Assembly: GCA_007695015.1 (NCBI GenBank) | Contig: REEN01000056.1 | Location: 1 to 60,720 of the forward strand | Length of the DNA: 60,720 nt | Direction of reading: 5' to 3' | Source of the DNA: Marinilabiliales bacterium | GTDB lineage: Bacteria > Bacteroidota > Bacteroidia > Bacteroidales > PUMT01 | Part shown: positions 18,755-27,861 of the stretch, one piece after another | Numbering within the stretch: the first letter of the stretch is position 1 | Layout: each line of letters starts with the position of its first letter | Translations under genes and position numbers: made by a program | The notes under the pieces: model-generated | Told to the model about the DNA's origin: nothing | Seen by the model: only the letters and a program-made list of their open reading frames with translations | Database searches by the model: none

Positions 18755-20428
18755 ATGAAAGAGAGTGAAAAACGTGCCCTGTTACAGCGTGCCGGAATTG
18801 CAAAGATTGCGCTTGAGCCCTTTGCTGTCGGGGGAGATATGCCGGATGCGATCGAGCATATAGCTGAGGTGCTTTCCGAGACCATTGATGTTGCACGTAC
18901 CGGTATCTGGCAGTTGTCAGATACCAGAACTGAATTGAAATCCCTCACGGTCTACGAACGTGGCAAAGGCAAACATACACGGGGGGAAATATTGAAGACC
19001 GGGGTATTCCCTTCCTATTTCAGGGCCATGATGACCGAAACCCGCATATATGCCGAAGATGCACAAAATGATCTGCGGACCGCTGAACTTGCAGATTCAT
19101 ATCTTAAACCACTGGGTATATCATCTTTACTTGATTCAGGAATAATATCAGAAGGAAGGCTTATTGGGGTTGTGTGCTGTGAACATACCGGTCCGGTAAG
19201 GAATTGGCACCCTGATGAGGAAGCCTTTGTAAGCACTGTTGCATCCATGGTAGCTCAGTTGTTCGTAAACCATGAGCGCAGGCTTGCTGAGAAAACCCTG
19301 GAAGAGAGCGAAAAGAAATACCGTTCACTTACCAATCAGCTTCCGGTGGGTGTCTACCGGACCACGACCGATGGCCAGCTGGTTTTTGCAAACCCGGCCC
19401 TCGTGAGAATGCTCGGTTACGGATCGGTGGAGGAGCTGTTGCAGCTCAACGTCAGCCAGCTGTATGTCAATCCTTCTGAAAGGGAAAAGCAGTTCAAGGC
19501 AAAAGAGTATAACGATAAGGTTGTGCAGAGTGAGTTCCGTCTGTGGAGGAAATCGGGCGAACAGATATGGGTTAAGGATAACAGCAGGCTATTGCTTGAC
19601 AGCAATGGCAAGCCTGAATATTTTGACGGTGTACTTGAAGATATTACCGGTCAGAAAGCTTCGGAGAAAGCTTTGCTCGAAGCTAAAGAAAAGGCGGAGG
19701 AATCGGACCGCCTTAAATCGATGTTTCTTGCAAACATCAGCCACGAGGTAAGGACACCAATGAATGCTATTACCGGTTTTCTGGAGCTGCTGAAAAGCTC
19801 CGGCATGACCATTGATGAGCTGAAAAAGCACGTCAATATAATTGATCAGGGTGCTCAAAGGTTGATGTCAACTATCAATGACATTGTCGAGATATCAAGG
19901 ATAGAATCAGGGCATGTTGAAATTGTCCTTTCTGAAGTTTCCGTTTCGGATATGATGAGTTATCATTACGATTTTTTCAGGCAGGATAGTGTCAGCAAGG
20001 GTATTGAATTCAGGTTGACAGACAAGTCAGTCGATGAGGTATCAACCATAATTACAGACAGGCACAAACTGGACAGCATCCTTACCAATCTCCTTATCAA
20101 TGCGCTTAAATTTACTCCTGAAGGGGGATATGTTGAGTTTGGCAATTACAGGGAAGATGACTTGCTGGTATTATATGTAAGGGATACGGGCATTGGTATA
20201 CCTGTTGATCAGCAAGATATCATTTTCGAACGTTTTGTGCAGGTGAAGATGGATGGCGGGAGGTCTTATGAGGGATCGGGGCTCGGACTTGCCATTTCCC
20301 GTGCATATGCAGGCATGATTGATGGCGAGATAAGGGTTGAATCATCAGAAGGAACGGGAAGCACCTTCTATTTGCGGGTACCTTTGGTTCTTGAAAAGAA
20401 AACAGGTGAATATATTGATACAGCATGA
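18755..20428 (+). CDS. GAF-PAS sensor histidine kinase, orphan
   Basis: Cytoplasmic signalling kinase of 557 residues with no signal peptide or membrane helix. Domains: GAF (about 15-170), PAS with a PAC end (about 185-305, including VGVYRTTTDGQLVFANPALV and YFDGVLEDITGQK), a dimerisation/phosphoacceptor helix with His330 in NISHEVRTPMNAI, and an ATPase domain with LLINALKFTPEGG, RDTGIGIP and YEGSGLGLAISRAY. All boxes needed for activity are present. It carries no receiver domain and no response regulator gene is adjacent, so its partner is elsewhere. The amidase gene follows 28 bases later and may be co-transcribed. Confidence 0.93.
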   Translation: MKESEKRALLQRAGIAKIALEPFAVGGDMPDAIEHIAEVLSETIDVARTGIWQLSDTRTELKSLTVYERGKGKHTRGEILKTGVFPSYFRAMMTETRIYAEDAQNDLRTAELADSYLKPLGISSLLDSGIISEGRLIGVVCCEHTGPVRNWHPDEEAFVSTVASMVAQLFVNHERRLAEKTLEESEKKYRSLTNQLPVGVYRTTTDGQLVFANPALVRMLGYGSVEELLQLNVSQLYVNPSEREKQFKAKEYNDKVVQSEFRLWRKSGEQIWVKDNSRLLLDSNGKPEYFDGVLEDITGQKASEKALLEAKEKAEESDRLKSMFLANISHEVRTPMNAITGFLELLKSSGMTIDELKKHVNIIDQGAQRLMSTINDIVEISRIESGHVEIVLSEVSVSDMMSYHYDFFRQDSVSKGIEFRLTDKSVDEVSTIITDRHKLDSILTNLLINALKFTPEGGYVEFGNYREDDLLVLYVRDTGIGIPVDQQDIIFERFVQVKMDGGRSYEGSGLGLAISRAYAGMIDGEIRVESSEGTGSTFYLRVPLVLEKKTGEYIDTA

Positions 20429-20456
20429 TAATGGCTTTTATTAAAATGATATTCTC

Positions 20457-22058
20457 ATGATTAAGGTTTTTGTTTTTAAACAGGGAATTTTTGCCGTTGG
20501 CTTTGCAATGCTGCTGATCGTATCCTGCCGTGATGGCTCAGTGGATGATACGGTAAACGGATATAACGACTTCCGGTTTCTTGAAGTGAACATTGAACGC
20601 ATTCAACAAGGTTATGACGACGGCGAATTTTTAGTTACCGATGTTGTAAATGCATTTCTGGACAGGATAGAGAAGATTGACAGGAACGGCCCGGCACTGA
20701 ATTCAATAATAACCGTCAATCCTGAAGCCCTTGCTATAGCATATGAACTTGACACCGAGCTGGCCGCGGGCAATAAAAGGGGACCAATGCATGGTATCCC
20801 CGTTGTTTTGAAGGATAATATCGACACAAGTGACAAGATGCCCACTACAGCGGGATCAAGGGCTCTTGAAGGCTCTTTCCCACTTAATGATAGTTTTGTA
20901 GCCAAAAAACTGCGTGAAGCCGGGGCTGTGATAATAGGCAAGGCCAACCTCAGCGAATGGGCAAACTTCAGGGGTGAACTTTCAACCAGCGGATGGAGCG
21001 GGTTCGGGGGGCAGACCAGGAACCCATATGTAACAGACCGTAATCCCTGCGGTTCCAGCTCGGGATCGGCGGTCGCCGTATCAGCCAACCTTGCAGTGGT
21101 TGCCATTGGTACCGAAACCAACGGTTCCATTGTGTGCCCATCACATGCAACCGGGATTGTGGGGATAAAGCCGACAGTGGGACTGGTAAGCAGGTCGGGC
21201 ATAATTCCGATATCATGGTCAATGGACATTGCAGGGCCAATGGCACGCAATGTAAGGGATGCAGCCATAACCCTCGGGGTACTGGCCGGACCTGACCCGG
21301 AGGATCAGTCTACACAGGAACCTGATATACCGTACCATGACGATTATACCCGGTTTCTGAATGAGAATGGTATAGAGGGTAAAAGGATCGGCTTTTTCAG
21401 GGCGCCCCTGGGGAGAAACTTCAAGGTCGATTCACTTATGTATGAGGCGGTGGAGTTTTTTAAGAGCAGAGGAGCAGAGATAATAGAGATAGAATCTATT
21501 ACAGCTCCGAATACGGGTTCGCATGCATACAGGGTCATGCTGTTCGAATACAGGGAGGGGCTGAACAGCTATTTTGAGTCACTCGGACCCGGTGCGCCTG
21601 TCAAAAGCCTTGATGAACTGATAGAGTTCAACAGGAATGATTCCCTGACCTTAAGATACTTTAACCAGAGGTACCTTGAACTGGCAAATGAGACAGGGGG
21701 TACCGGTTCATCCGAATATGCAGACGCGCTGAGGGCAATGCGAAGCGGCAGCCGGGAAGATGGAATAGACCGGGTCATGGACGAGCATGACCTTCATGCC
21801 ATTATTGCTCCGACCGGCAGTCCCGCCTGGAAAACCGATCTGGTGAACGGTGACAGTTTTCAGCTTGGGAGCTCCTCGCCGGCAGCCCAGGCTGGATATC
21901 CCAATATAACACTTCCGATGGGGTCGGTCGACGGGTTGCCTGTAGGTTTATCAATATTCGGCAGGGCATACAGTGAACCGCTGCTGCTGGAAATAGCCTA
22001 TTCATATGAAAGGGGAACCATGCACAGGCTGGTTCCCCGGTTTCTTGAGACTGACTGA
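20457..22058 (+). CDS. Amidase-signature family lipoprotein
   Basis: Hydrolyses amide bonds, probably in the periplasm. 533 residues, starting with a lipoprotein signal that ends LLIVSC near residue 23. The amidase signature catalytic set is complete: Lys119 in VVLKDNIDTSD, cis-Ser200 in CGSSSGSAVAV and nucleophile Ser224 in GTETNGSIVCPS. Other conserved stretches are HGIPVVLKDN, GIVGIKPTVGLVSR and GYPNITLPMG. The export signal separates it from cytoplasmic GatA and fits peptide amidases or other secreted amidases. Substrate unknown. It ends facing the DUF1080 gene, with a hairpin between them. Confidence 0.92.
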   Translation: MIKVFVFKQGIFAVGFAMLLIVSCRDGSVDDTVNGYNDFRFLEVNIERIQQGYDDGEFLVTDVVNAFLDRIEKIDRNGPALNSIITVNPEALAIAYELDTELAAGNKRGPMHGIPVVLKDNIDTSDKMPTTAGSRALEGSFPLNDSFVAKKLREAGAVIIGKANLSEWANFRGELSTSGWSGFGGQTRNPYVTDRNPCGSSSGSAVAVSANLAVVAIGTETNGSIVCPSHATGIVGIKPTVGLVSRSGIIPISWSMDIAGPMARNVRDAAITLGVLAGPDPEDQSTQEPDIPYHDDYTRFLNENGIEGKRIGFFRAPLGRNFKVDSLMYEAVEFFKSRGAEIIEIESITAPNTGSHAYRVMLFEYREGLNSYFESLGPGAPVKSLDELIEFNRNDSLTLRYFNQRYLELANETGGTGSSEYADALRAMRSGSREDGIDRVMDEHDLHAIIAPTGSPAWKTDLVNGDSFQLGSSSPAAQAGYPNITLPMGSVDGLPVGLSIFGRAYSEPLLLEIAYSYERGTMHRLVPRFLETD

Positions 22059-22080
22059 TTATATACTGCAAATCTTCAAT

Positions 22081-22120
22081 GGTAACGGACCGGCATTGTG
22101 TCAATGCCAGGAAGGTTACC
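22081..22120. terminator. Hairpin between convergent genes
   Basis: GGTAAC (22081-22086) pairs with GTTACC (22115-22120), and inside it GGCATTG (22092-22098) pairs with CAATGCC (22102-22108). It lies between the stops of the amidase and DUF1080 genes. No T tract follows, so a terminator role is only likely from position. Confidence 0.35.
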
Positions 22121-22133
22121 CGCAAGCGATCCT

Positions 22134-22946
22134 TCAGGGCATGATTCCGGCCGGAATCCCGCTTAAAGGCTTTATTTCGACGCTCTTTACAAAAAGTTCG
22201 GCGCCCTCTGACTGGATCTGGATCTTGCCTGAGGTCAGGGGCTGTACCTGCCCGTTTTCCCAGGTACCGGTATTATGGTTAACCATTACAGTAACACCGT
22301 TTACAACGTGAACAGCAGTTCTTCCGTAGGTGTAGAGTTCAATAGTGTTCCATTGCCCCAGGGGGTTTTCATTGTCGGGGTTTTTCCTTACATGGCGGCC
22401 GTTTGCATGGGCCCCGAAGGTAAGCCTCTCTGCTCCCGGAGTATAGACAAACTGTCCCAGTTCTTCGTCCCTGACAGCTTCCGTCTCTACAGTAGTATTC
22501 TCCATAAGATAATTGTCACCCAGGCTCTGGTGCATCATCTGGAACTCGATGTTCGGCATCCATGTCCCAAAAGCCACTCCGAATTCACCAAAGCTATGGT
22601 ACAGCAAACCGCTGTTACGGCGGGAGAATACTTCGTCACCCCACCTGAAAACTAATCTCAGGTGATAATTTTCGTAGGATTCTTTGGTGGCAAGAGATCC
22701 GTTGATAACTCCGGAGATCCGGATCACGTTATCGCCGTTGTCTTCCACTACCGAAAAAACCTCCTCAATAGTGGCGGCCTCGGCAAGATGGTCCCAGTCG
22801 GACCCCAGGGATGAGCCAAGATACATATCCCAGTTAGACAGGTCATTGCCGTTGAAAAGTTGCTCCCATTGTTGTTCTCTCTGGCAAGCACTGAATATAA
22901 GGCTTATACCTGCAATAATTGTAAATAGAAAAAGTGTTCTTTTCAT
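22134..22946 (-). CDS. DUF1080 (3-keto-disaccharide hydrolase-type) lipoprotein
   Basis: 270 residues with a lipoprotein signal (MKRTLFLFTIIAGISLIFSAC). The mature part is a concanavalin-like beta-sandwich with the family opening WEQLFNGNDLSNWDMY and the later GQWNTIELYTYGRTAVHVVNGV and SGKIQIQSEGAELFVKSVEIKPL. The family includes hydrolases that cleave 3-keto glycosides in periplasmic sugar oxidation pathways. The gene stands alone between a convergent amidase and a divergent small membrane protein gene. A TIM-barrel isomerase-like protein that could act in the same kind of pathway is encoded at 57594-58457, far away. Confidence 0.88.
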   Translation of the reverse strand: MKRTLFLFTIIAGISLIFSACQREQQWEQLFNGNDLSNWDMYLGSSLGSDWDHLAEAATIEEVFSVVEDNGDNVIRISGVINGSLATKESYENYHLRLVFRWGDEVFSRRNSGLLYHSFGEFGVAFGTWMPNIEFQMMHQSLGDNYLMENTTVETEAVRDEELGQFVYTPGAERLTFGAHANGRHVRKNPDNENPLGQWNTIELYTYGRTAVHVVNGVTVMVNHNTGTWENGQVQPLTSGKIQIQSEGAELFVKSVEIKPLSGIPAGIMP

Positions 22947-23004
22947 ATAATAATAGTTTTAAAAAGTTTTTGATTGCCGAAGATATTGTTTTTTTCTCAA
23001 ATAG

Positions 23005-23012
23005 TATATTTG
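23005..23012 (+). promoter_or_regulatory. Bacteroidota -7 promoter box
   Basis: TATATTTG matches TAnnTTTG exactly, 24 bases before the likely TTG start at 23037. A TTG at 22986-22988 is 16 bases upstream, a little closer than the usual -33 spacing. Confidence 0.55.
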
Positions 23013-23036
23013 CCAGTAAGTTATTAAATCCATATT

Positions 23037-23585
23037 TTGAAAAGCCAAGGAAAAATAGTTGAGTACACCATGGAGCCAGGTCGCGTGCATTTGGTATTTT
23101 TTATTATGGTACTTCCTGTGATAATTGTTTTCTCTGCACCGTATGTTGTTTTTTGGGGTTTTACTGCTTTGTACCAGGGATTAGTGTTCTTCCTTCTCTA
23201 CTTCCTGCCACTGGTTATTGCAGGGATATTTGTCCATGAACTCCTGCACGCGACAGGGTGGAGCTTCTTTACCACAAGAGGAATAAGGTCTGTAAAATTC
23301 GGTTTCAGCTGGAAATTCCTGGCTCCCTACTGCCATTGCAGGGAACCGCTCAGGTCCCCGCACTACGCGATAGGTACCGGATTGCCGCTTATTGTACTTG
23401 GAGTGCTGCCGGGTATCATAGGTATTGTCCTCGGGCAGGGCAGTCTGGTAATTTTCGGAATAGTGTTTACATGGACCGCTGTGGGCGATATCATCACCCT
23501 GTATATGCTGAGGAATATTGGCAGGGATGTCATGGTATATGATCATCCCGATAAAATGGGGTTCTTTATCAGACAGGGATCGTGA
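23037..23585 (+). CDS. DUF3267 membrane protein with HExxH motif
   Basis: 182 residues with four hydrophobic stretches (about 18-40, 46-68, 108-128, 133-158). HELLH at residues 67-71 on the second helix is the zincin-type metal-binding motif of this family, followed by HATGW. Site-2-like membrane metalloprotease activity is inferred, not shown. The TTG at 23037 is taken as start because the family usually has a short polar N-terminus before the first helix; the ATG at 23070 is the alternative and would remove 11 residues. No partner gene is obvious nearby. Confidence 0.78.
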   Translation: MKSQGKIVEYTMEPGRVHLVFFIMVLPVIIVFSAPYVVFWGFTALYQGLVFFLLYFLPLVIAGIFVHELLHATGWSFFTTRGIRSVKFGFSWKFLAPYCHCREPLRSPHYAIGTGLPLIVLGVLPGIIGIVLGQGSLVIFGIVFTWTAVGDIITLYMLRNIGRDVMVYDHPDKMGFFIRQGS

Positions 23586-23703
23586 GAACCGGGACCCCGA
23601 ATGGTAAACAGGTTGTAGATTGCCTGCACGCAGGTGGACGGTCTCTTTGCCGGATTATTGTCGGTATTGATCGCATGACCACTTGCCGGCGGCGGTATAT
23701 TGC

Positions 23704-23722
23704 ATGACCGGTACCCGGTCAT
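23704..23722. terminator. Hairpin at convergent gene ends
   Basis: ATGACCGG (23704-23711) and CCGGTCAT (23715-23722) form a perfect 8-base stem with a 3-base loop that covers the stop codon of the minus-strand coiled-coil gene. No T tract. It may limit read-through between the convergent genes. Confidence 0.35.
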
Positions 23723-24153
23723 TCGACCAGCTCGCGGATATCTCTTATGACTTCATTTGTGGCTGAACGGACTTCCTGTATAACTGCTGAGGTGTTATCG
23801 ATAACATCATTCCATGTATCAAGGGTTGCCTCGTCAATGTACACAAGCTCCTGTTCAATTAGTTTCTTCTGTTCCTCCAGGGCTTCCTTTGCTTCCTCAA
23901 GTTTAGCTTCGGCATCTCCTTCTGCCTCCTTAATGTGGCCTTCAAGGAATTCTATCCTCTCTTCAAGGTCATGGAGGATATCATTCAGGTTTTCAACCGT
24001 ACTCTCTTTGACCTCGTTCAACTGCTCCTGCCTTACCCTGTCGGCAGAGCCGCCACCGCATGATCCAAAGACCATAGCCAGCATTATAAACAGTGCGGCC
24101 AGCCCGACAGGTGTGCCATTCATAATGGTATTACGCTCTTTTATCAACTTCAT
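23719..24153 (-). CDS. Coiled-coil lipoprotein, function unknown
   Basis: 144 residues. A lipoprotein signal ends MVFGSC about 30 residues in, so the true start may be the ATG ten codons downstream (MNGTPVGLAALF). From about residue 40 to the end the protein is almost all charged heptads (VENLNDILHDLEERIEFLEG, EAKLEEAKEALEEQKKLIEQ), a long coiled coil. It is probably anchored in the periplasm as a trimer or dimer, perhaps bridging envelope layers. No enzyme motif. It is followed on the same strand by nothing close; gamma-glutamyltransferase lies upstream with an 87-base gap. Confidence 0.78.
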   Translation of the reverse strand: MKLIKERNTIMNGTPVGLAALFIMLAMVFGSCGGGSADRVRQEQLNEVKESTVENLNDILHDLEERIEFLEGHIKEAEGDAEAKLEEAKEALEEQKKLIEQELVYIDEATLDTWNDVIDNTSAVIQEVRSATNEVIRDIRELVE

Positions 24154-24240
24154 AACTATAAAGGTTTAATAAACTGTATATTAGTTGTAACCGCTAAAAT
24201 AATAAAAATCTGTCACTTAGCAAAATTTAAAGTTTATATA

Positions 24241-25947
24241 TTAATAACCTGCAGCCTGTCCGTCCTTTCTGGATTCTGATGCTCCGTAGTAAACTTCGTT
24301 AACCGGGTCCCACATTATTGCCTGGTATCCGCCAAAAGGGCCTACCGCCCACTGTAACCTGTGCCCCCTTTCAATAAGTCCGCGGATTGTCTCCCAGGGG
24401 AAGCCCGACTCGAGCATAACCACCCCTCCGTCAGTCATCCGCTGTCCGGTTGGCTCTGATGAACCCGAATGCTGTATCCTGGGCGCATCGCCTGCCTCCT
24501 GCAGGTTCATGCCGAAATCGATCATATTCACAACTATCTGTGCGTGTCCCTGTGGCTGCATGGCACCGCCCATTACCCCGAAGCTTATCCAGGGCCGGCC
24601 GTCTTTGGTGATGAATCCGGGAATAATGGTGTGGAAAGGCCTTTTGCCGGGTTCATAGGTATTAAAGTAACCCTCTTTGAGTGTAAATCCCTCACCCCGG
24701 TTCTGTAAAACAAAACCCAGCTGGGGAGGCGTCATTCCGCTTCCCATTCCCCTGTAATTACTTTGAATGAGAGAGACCATATTACCGTGCCTGTCGGCCG
24801 TTGTCAGGTAAATAGTGCTGGGTACCTCCATCATGCCCGGGTCATACCTGCGCGCTGCCCTGTCGGGATTAATAAGGCTGCGCCTTTCATCTGCATATTC
24901 TTTTGATATGAGTCTTTCTACGGGGACGGGACTGAAGTCCGGGTCAGCATAATAGTGGGCCCTGTCTTCAAAAGCCAGTTTTTTGGCTTCCACGAAAGTG
25001 TGGATGTATTCAGGACTGTAAAGGCCCATTGATGCGATGTCGTATCCTTCAAGTATATTGAGTATCTGGAGTACGGCAATTCCCTGTCCGTTCGGAGGCA
25101 GCTGCCAGACATCATATCCCCTGTAGTTTGCTGATACCGGATCGATCCATTCGGAGGTGTGCGAAGCCATGTCTTCGTAGCTCAGGAAGCCTCCGTTCTC
25201 ATGAATATACTTTTCAATTGTACGGGCTATTTCTCCCTTGTAAAAGGCGTCGCGCCCTTCTGTGGCAATGATCTCGTAAGTATTTGCCAGCCAGGGGTTG
25301 CGGAAGATCTCGCCCTTGGCAGGCATTCTGCCTTCAGGCATGTAGGTTTCGCTGAAGTTGGGATAACGGCCCAGTCTCCCGACCGACCGTTCAAGGTAGT
25401 AAGCTATAAGTTCAGTTACGGGGAAGCCATTGCGGCCATATTCTATTGCAGGCTTGAGGATATCTTCCATGCCCAGCATCCCGAACTTGCCGTGCATCTC
25501 GAACCAGCCGTCTACAGTCCCCGGCACACTCACCGAAAGAGCTCCCGATGTGGGTATGTAATCGTATCCGTTCTCAATAAAATATTCTCTTGAGAGGTTT
25601 CGGGGACTGCGGCCGCTGGCATTTAATCCGTGAAGTTTGCCGCTTTCGGCATCCCAGATAATGGCAAAAAGATCGCCTCCAATTCCGCAACCGGTGGGTT
25701 CCATAAGACCCAGCATTGCATTTGCCGCTATGGCTGCATCCACAGCGCTGCCGCCCATTTTCAGGATGTCGAGTGCCGCCTGTGTTGCCAGGGGATGGCT
25801 CGTTGCAGCCATGCCGTTCTGGGCAATGACCTCCGACCTGGTGGCGAAATTATACCCTGTTATGCGATCCTGTGCTCCGGCGGCATGAACCATTACCAAA
25901 AACGAAACTGCGAAAATCATCAGGCTTTTAATTTTGTCTCTTTCCAT
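24241..25947 (-). CDS. ggt: Gamma-glutamyltransferase
   Basis: Periplasmic or secreted enzyme that transfers or hydrolyses the gamma-glutamyl group of glutathione and similar peptides. 568 residues, signal peptide to about residue 25 (VMVHAAGAQ). Family marks: ATSHPLATQAALDILKMGGS, AVDAAIAANAMLGLMEPTGCG, SVPGTVDGWFEMHGKFG and the self-cleavage site PSTIYLTTADRHGN, in which Thr378 aligns with the catalytic Thr391 of the E. coli enzyme; the downstream GSGMTPPQLGFVLQNRG forms the small subunit pocket. Length is normal. The gene lies alone on the minus strand, downstream of a divergent membrane protein gene. Confidence 0.95.
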   Translation of the reverse strand: MERDKIKSLMIFAVSFLVMVHAAGAQDRITGYNFATRSEVIAQNGMAATSHPLATQAALDILKMGGSAVDAAIAANAMLGLMEPTGCGIGGDLFAIIWDAESGKLHGLNASGRSPRNLSREYFIENGYDYIPTSGALSVSVPGTVDGWFEMHGKFGMLGMEDILKPAIEYGRNGFPVTELIAYYLERSVGRLGRYPNFSETYMPEGRMPAKGEIFRNPWLANTYEIIATEGRDAFYKGEIARTIEKYIHENGGFLSYEDMASHTSEWIDPVSANYRGYDVWQLPPNGQGIAVLQILNILEGYDIASMGLYSPEYIHTFVEAKKLAFEDRAHYYADPDFSPVPVERLISKEYADERRSLINPDRAARRYDPGMMEVPSTIYLTTADRHGNMVSLIQSNYRGMGSGMTPPQLGFVLQNRGEGFTLKEGYFNTYEPGKRPFHTIIPGFITKDGRPWISFGVMGGAMQPQGHAQIVVNMIDFGMNLQEAGDAPRIQHSGSSEPTGQRMTDGGVVMLESGFPWETIRGLIERGHRLQWAVGPFGGYQAIMWDPVNEVYYGASESRKDGQAAGY

Positions 25948-26136
25948 TTTTTATGAGGGTTGTGGGGTTAGGATATGATGAACTTAATATATCTGCTAAA
26001 ATAAACATTATTGAAAATCCGGCGAACTCCTGTAACATAATTGTGCCGGTTTTAGCATTGGTCAATGCCTGCCGGCGATCTCTTTCAATCGTTTGAGCCG
26101 GGGGTGTTTTATGCTGGTTACATCCAAAAAAAAAAC

Positions 26137-26144
26137 TATTTTTG
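26137..26144 (+). promoter_or_regulatory. Bacteroidota -7 promoter box
   Basis: TATTTTTG matches TAnnTTTG exactly, 48 bases before the ATG at 26193. No clear -33 TTG. Confidence 0.5.
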
Positions 26145-26192
26145 TGCCTGCATTGCAAAACATAAGAAATTTTCGAATTTACCTAATATACA

Positions 26193-27731
26193 ATGGAATA
26201 CTTTTCAGATCAGATGGCCAATGCCCATATCCTTAACCAGTTTTGGCTGACATTTCTGCTTGTTATCTCAATGGTGCTTGTGTCGCGTACCTTTGTGGCA
26301 GGCACAAGGTATTCTCCCATTCTGATAATCGTTGTTTTCGGACTGATAATGGGGTATGTGCTTGTGAATACCGGGATGGGGACTCCCGGCCTGGGTGAGT
26401 TTCCCATTGTGGACTTCACCAGCAGGGTTACTATCACAGCATTGATTGCATCATTCTTTGTAGGAGGGCAGGAGATAAGAAAACTCATTTCCAACAAAGA
26501 GATAGATAAAACCGATATAGTTGTGCCCTCAGACGAAGAGATGTTCCTTGGAACAAAGTTTACGCAGTTCATGTTTCTTATCCGCTCCTTTTTTGTGCTT
26601 ATAGGCATAGAGTCTATGAAGAGGGTAATAATAGGTTATAACAACAATGAGCCTCTTGATGCATTCTATCCGCTTCTGGGCTACCTTGGACTTGTTGGTT
26701 CGATTATTTTGATAGACTACCGTGCCAAGATCACCAATAAGCCGGTTTATATAAGGAAAGGCATTTTTGAGACTGCAATCATCCTGGGAATTCTTGTATT
26801 TTCATGGCATCTTTCCGGCTGGATACGCCCGGTGATAGCGTTGCCTGAGATATTCTTCGCGATGATACTGTCAGTCTCAATAGGGCTGATGATGCCGGAC
26901 TGGAAGTTCGGGCCTACAATAAGATCTCTGCTTTTTGCAGGAATACCTGTGGTTCTCGCTGCAAATTTCATGGTGGGTGGATCAAGGATAGCCGATGCTT
27001 TTACGCTTAGTGGCATGACATCGGTACTCTCTTTCGGGTTCTTCGGACAGCTGTTGTGGATGTTTGGGGGACTTGCCATTTTGATTTTTCTTGGCAAGGC
27101 CAATCACATGAGAAACCTTGCACCCGGGATGGCAGGCTCACTTTCCCACAGTGGCCTTACCGGAGCCTGTACTGCAGGTGACCTGGGTCCTGATGCACAG
27201 TTCAGGGCGCCCATCATGATCAACATCCCCTTTATAGGACATATCTTTGTGTTTTCTATCCTGGCCGCCAGTGCTACGGCAGGAAAGCTGCTGATACCAT
27301 ACACTCTGCTTGTGGTGGCAGCCGGAATTGGACTTACCGCATGGGCGCTGCGCACGTTGAGTAAGGCAAACAACAAAGAGACTCTGGAGATAAGGGGGCT
27401 GATGATATTCTCACTTGGCTGGCAGCTGGTTGCAGTTTTCGGCGGATTGCTCATACTGAACCTGGGTGGCATGGGCCTTAATGATTCGGTGATGGCAAAT
27501 GCTTCGGCCATATCGCATTTCGGTTTGTTTGCTGCAATCCAGGGAGGGATGTTCGGCGAGCAGGCTTCAGGGCTTATAGCATTTGTCTTTGCAATGCCCT
27601 TCCTGGTGCACCCGCTTGTATTTGGCATTTTCGGAAAAACGGCTGAGAATGACGGCGTAATGCCCACAAAAATTGTCTTCCTCCTGGCAGCGCTGGGAAT
27701 TCTTGGTGTAACCTACGCTTTGATCTTTTAA
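26193..27731 (+). CDS. Polytopic membrane protein, unrecognised (possible symporter)
   Basis: 512 residues with about 12-13 hydrophobic helices and almost no soluble part apart from a charged loop near 95-120 (KLISNKEIDKTDIVVPSDEE). It has small-residue-rich segments typical of transporter cores: GMAGSLSHSGLTGACTAGDL and SHFGLFAAIQGGMFGEQASG, placed in the two halves, suggesting an internal repeat. The general look is like sodium/carboxylate symporters of the GltS type, but I cannot assign it to a family. It has its own promoter-like box and a terminator-like hairpin behind it, so it is probably a single-gene unit. Confidence 0.75.
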   Translation: MEYFSDQMANAHILNQFWLTFLLVISMVLVSRTFVAGTRYSPILIIVVFGLIMGYVLVNTGMGTPGLGEFPIVDFTSRVTITALIASFFVGGQEIRKLISNKEIDKTDIVVPSDEEMFLGTKFTQFMFLIRSFFVLIGIESMKRVIIGYNNNEPLDAFYPLLGYLGLVGSIILIDYRAKITNKPVYIRKGIFETAIILGILVFSWHLSGWIRPVIALPEIFFAMILSVSIGLMMPDWKFGPTIRSLLFAGIPVVLAANFMVGGSRIADAFTLSGMTSVLSFGFFGQLLWMFGGLAILIFLGKANHMRNLAPGMAGSLSHSGLTGACTAGDLGPDAQFRAPIMINIPFIGHIFVFSILAASATAGKLLIPYTLLVVAAGIGLTAWALRTLSKANNKETLEIRGLMIFSLGWQLVAVFGGLLILNLGGMGLNDSVMANASAISHFGLFAAIQGGMFGEQASGLIAFVFAMPFLVHPLVFGIFGKTAENDGVMPTKIVFLLAALGILGVTYALIF

Positions 27732-27766
27732 CCTTCAAATAGAGATATATTTCGAACAATTTTATG

Positions 27767-27774
27767 TAAATTTG
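27767..27774 (+). promoter_or_regulatory. Bacteroidota -7 box (overlaps terminator region)
   Basis: TAAATTTG matches TAnnTTTG exactly, 87 bases before the ATG at 27862. The expected start site would fall inside the hairpin at 27778-27806, so either this is not a promoter or the transcript begins with that hairpin. Confidence 0.35.
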
Positions 27775-27777
27775 AGT

Positions 27778-27816
27778 ACCTGTCCGCTTCTGCATGGTGG
27801 ACAGGTTTTAATTTTG
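27778..27816 (+). terminator. Terminator-like hairpin
   Basis: ACCTGTCC (27778-27785) and GGACAGGT (27799-27806) form a perfect 8-base stem with a 13-base loop, followed by TTTAATTTT. It lies 46 bases after the stop of the membrane protein gene, and fits a rho-independent terminator for it. Confidence 0.6.
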
Positions 27817-27861
27817 AAGACTATTTACTTATCAGGATTCAACCACGTAAAATTTTTTATC

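Noticed and set aside
20612-21268. 218-codon minus-strand frame inside the amidase gene
   Set aside because: Lies across the amidase catalytic region; composition is Ala/Ser/Pro-rich as expected for a shadow frame.
27772-27861. TTG start 30 codons upstream of the Gre/Rnk-like gene
   Set aside because: The added stretch spans a hairpin and reads as non-coding; ATG 27862 gives the usual domain start.
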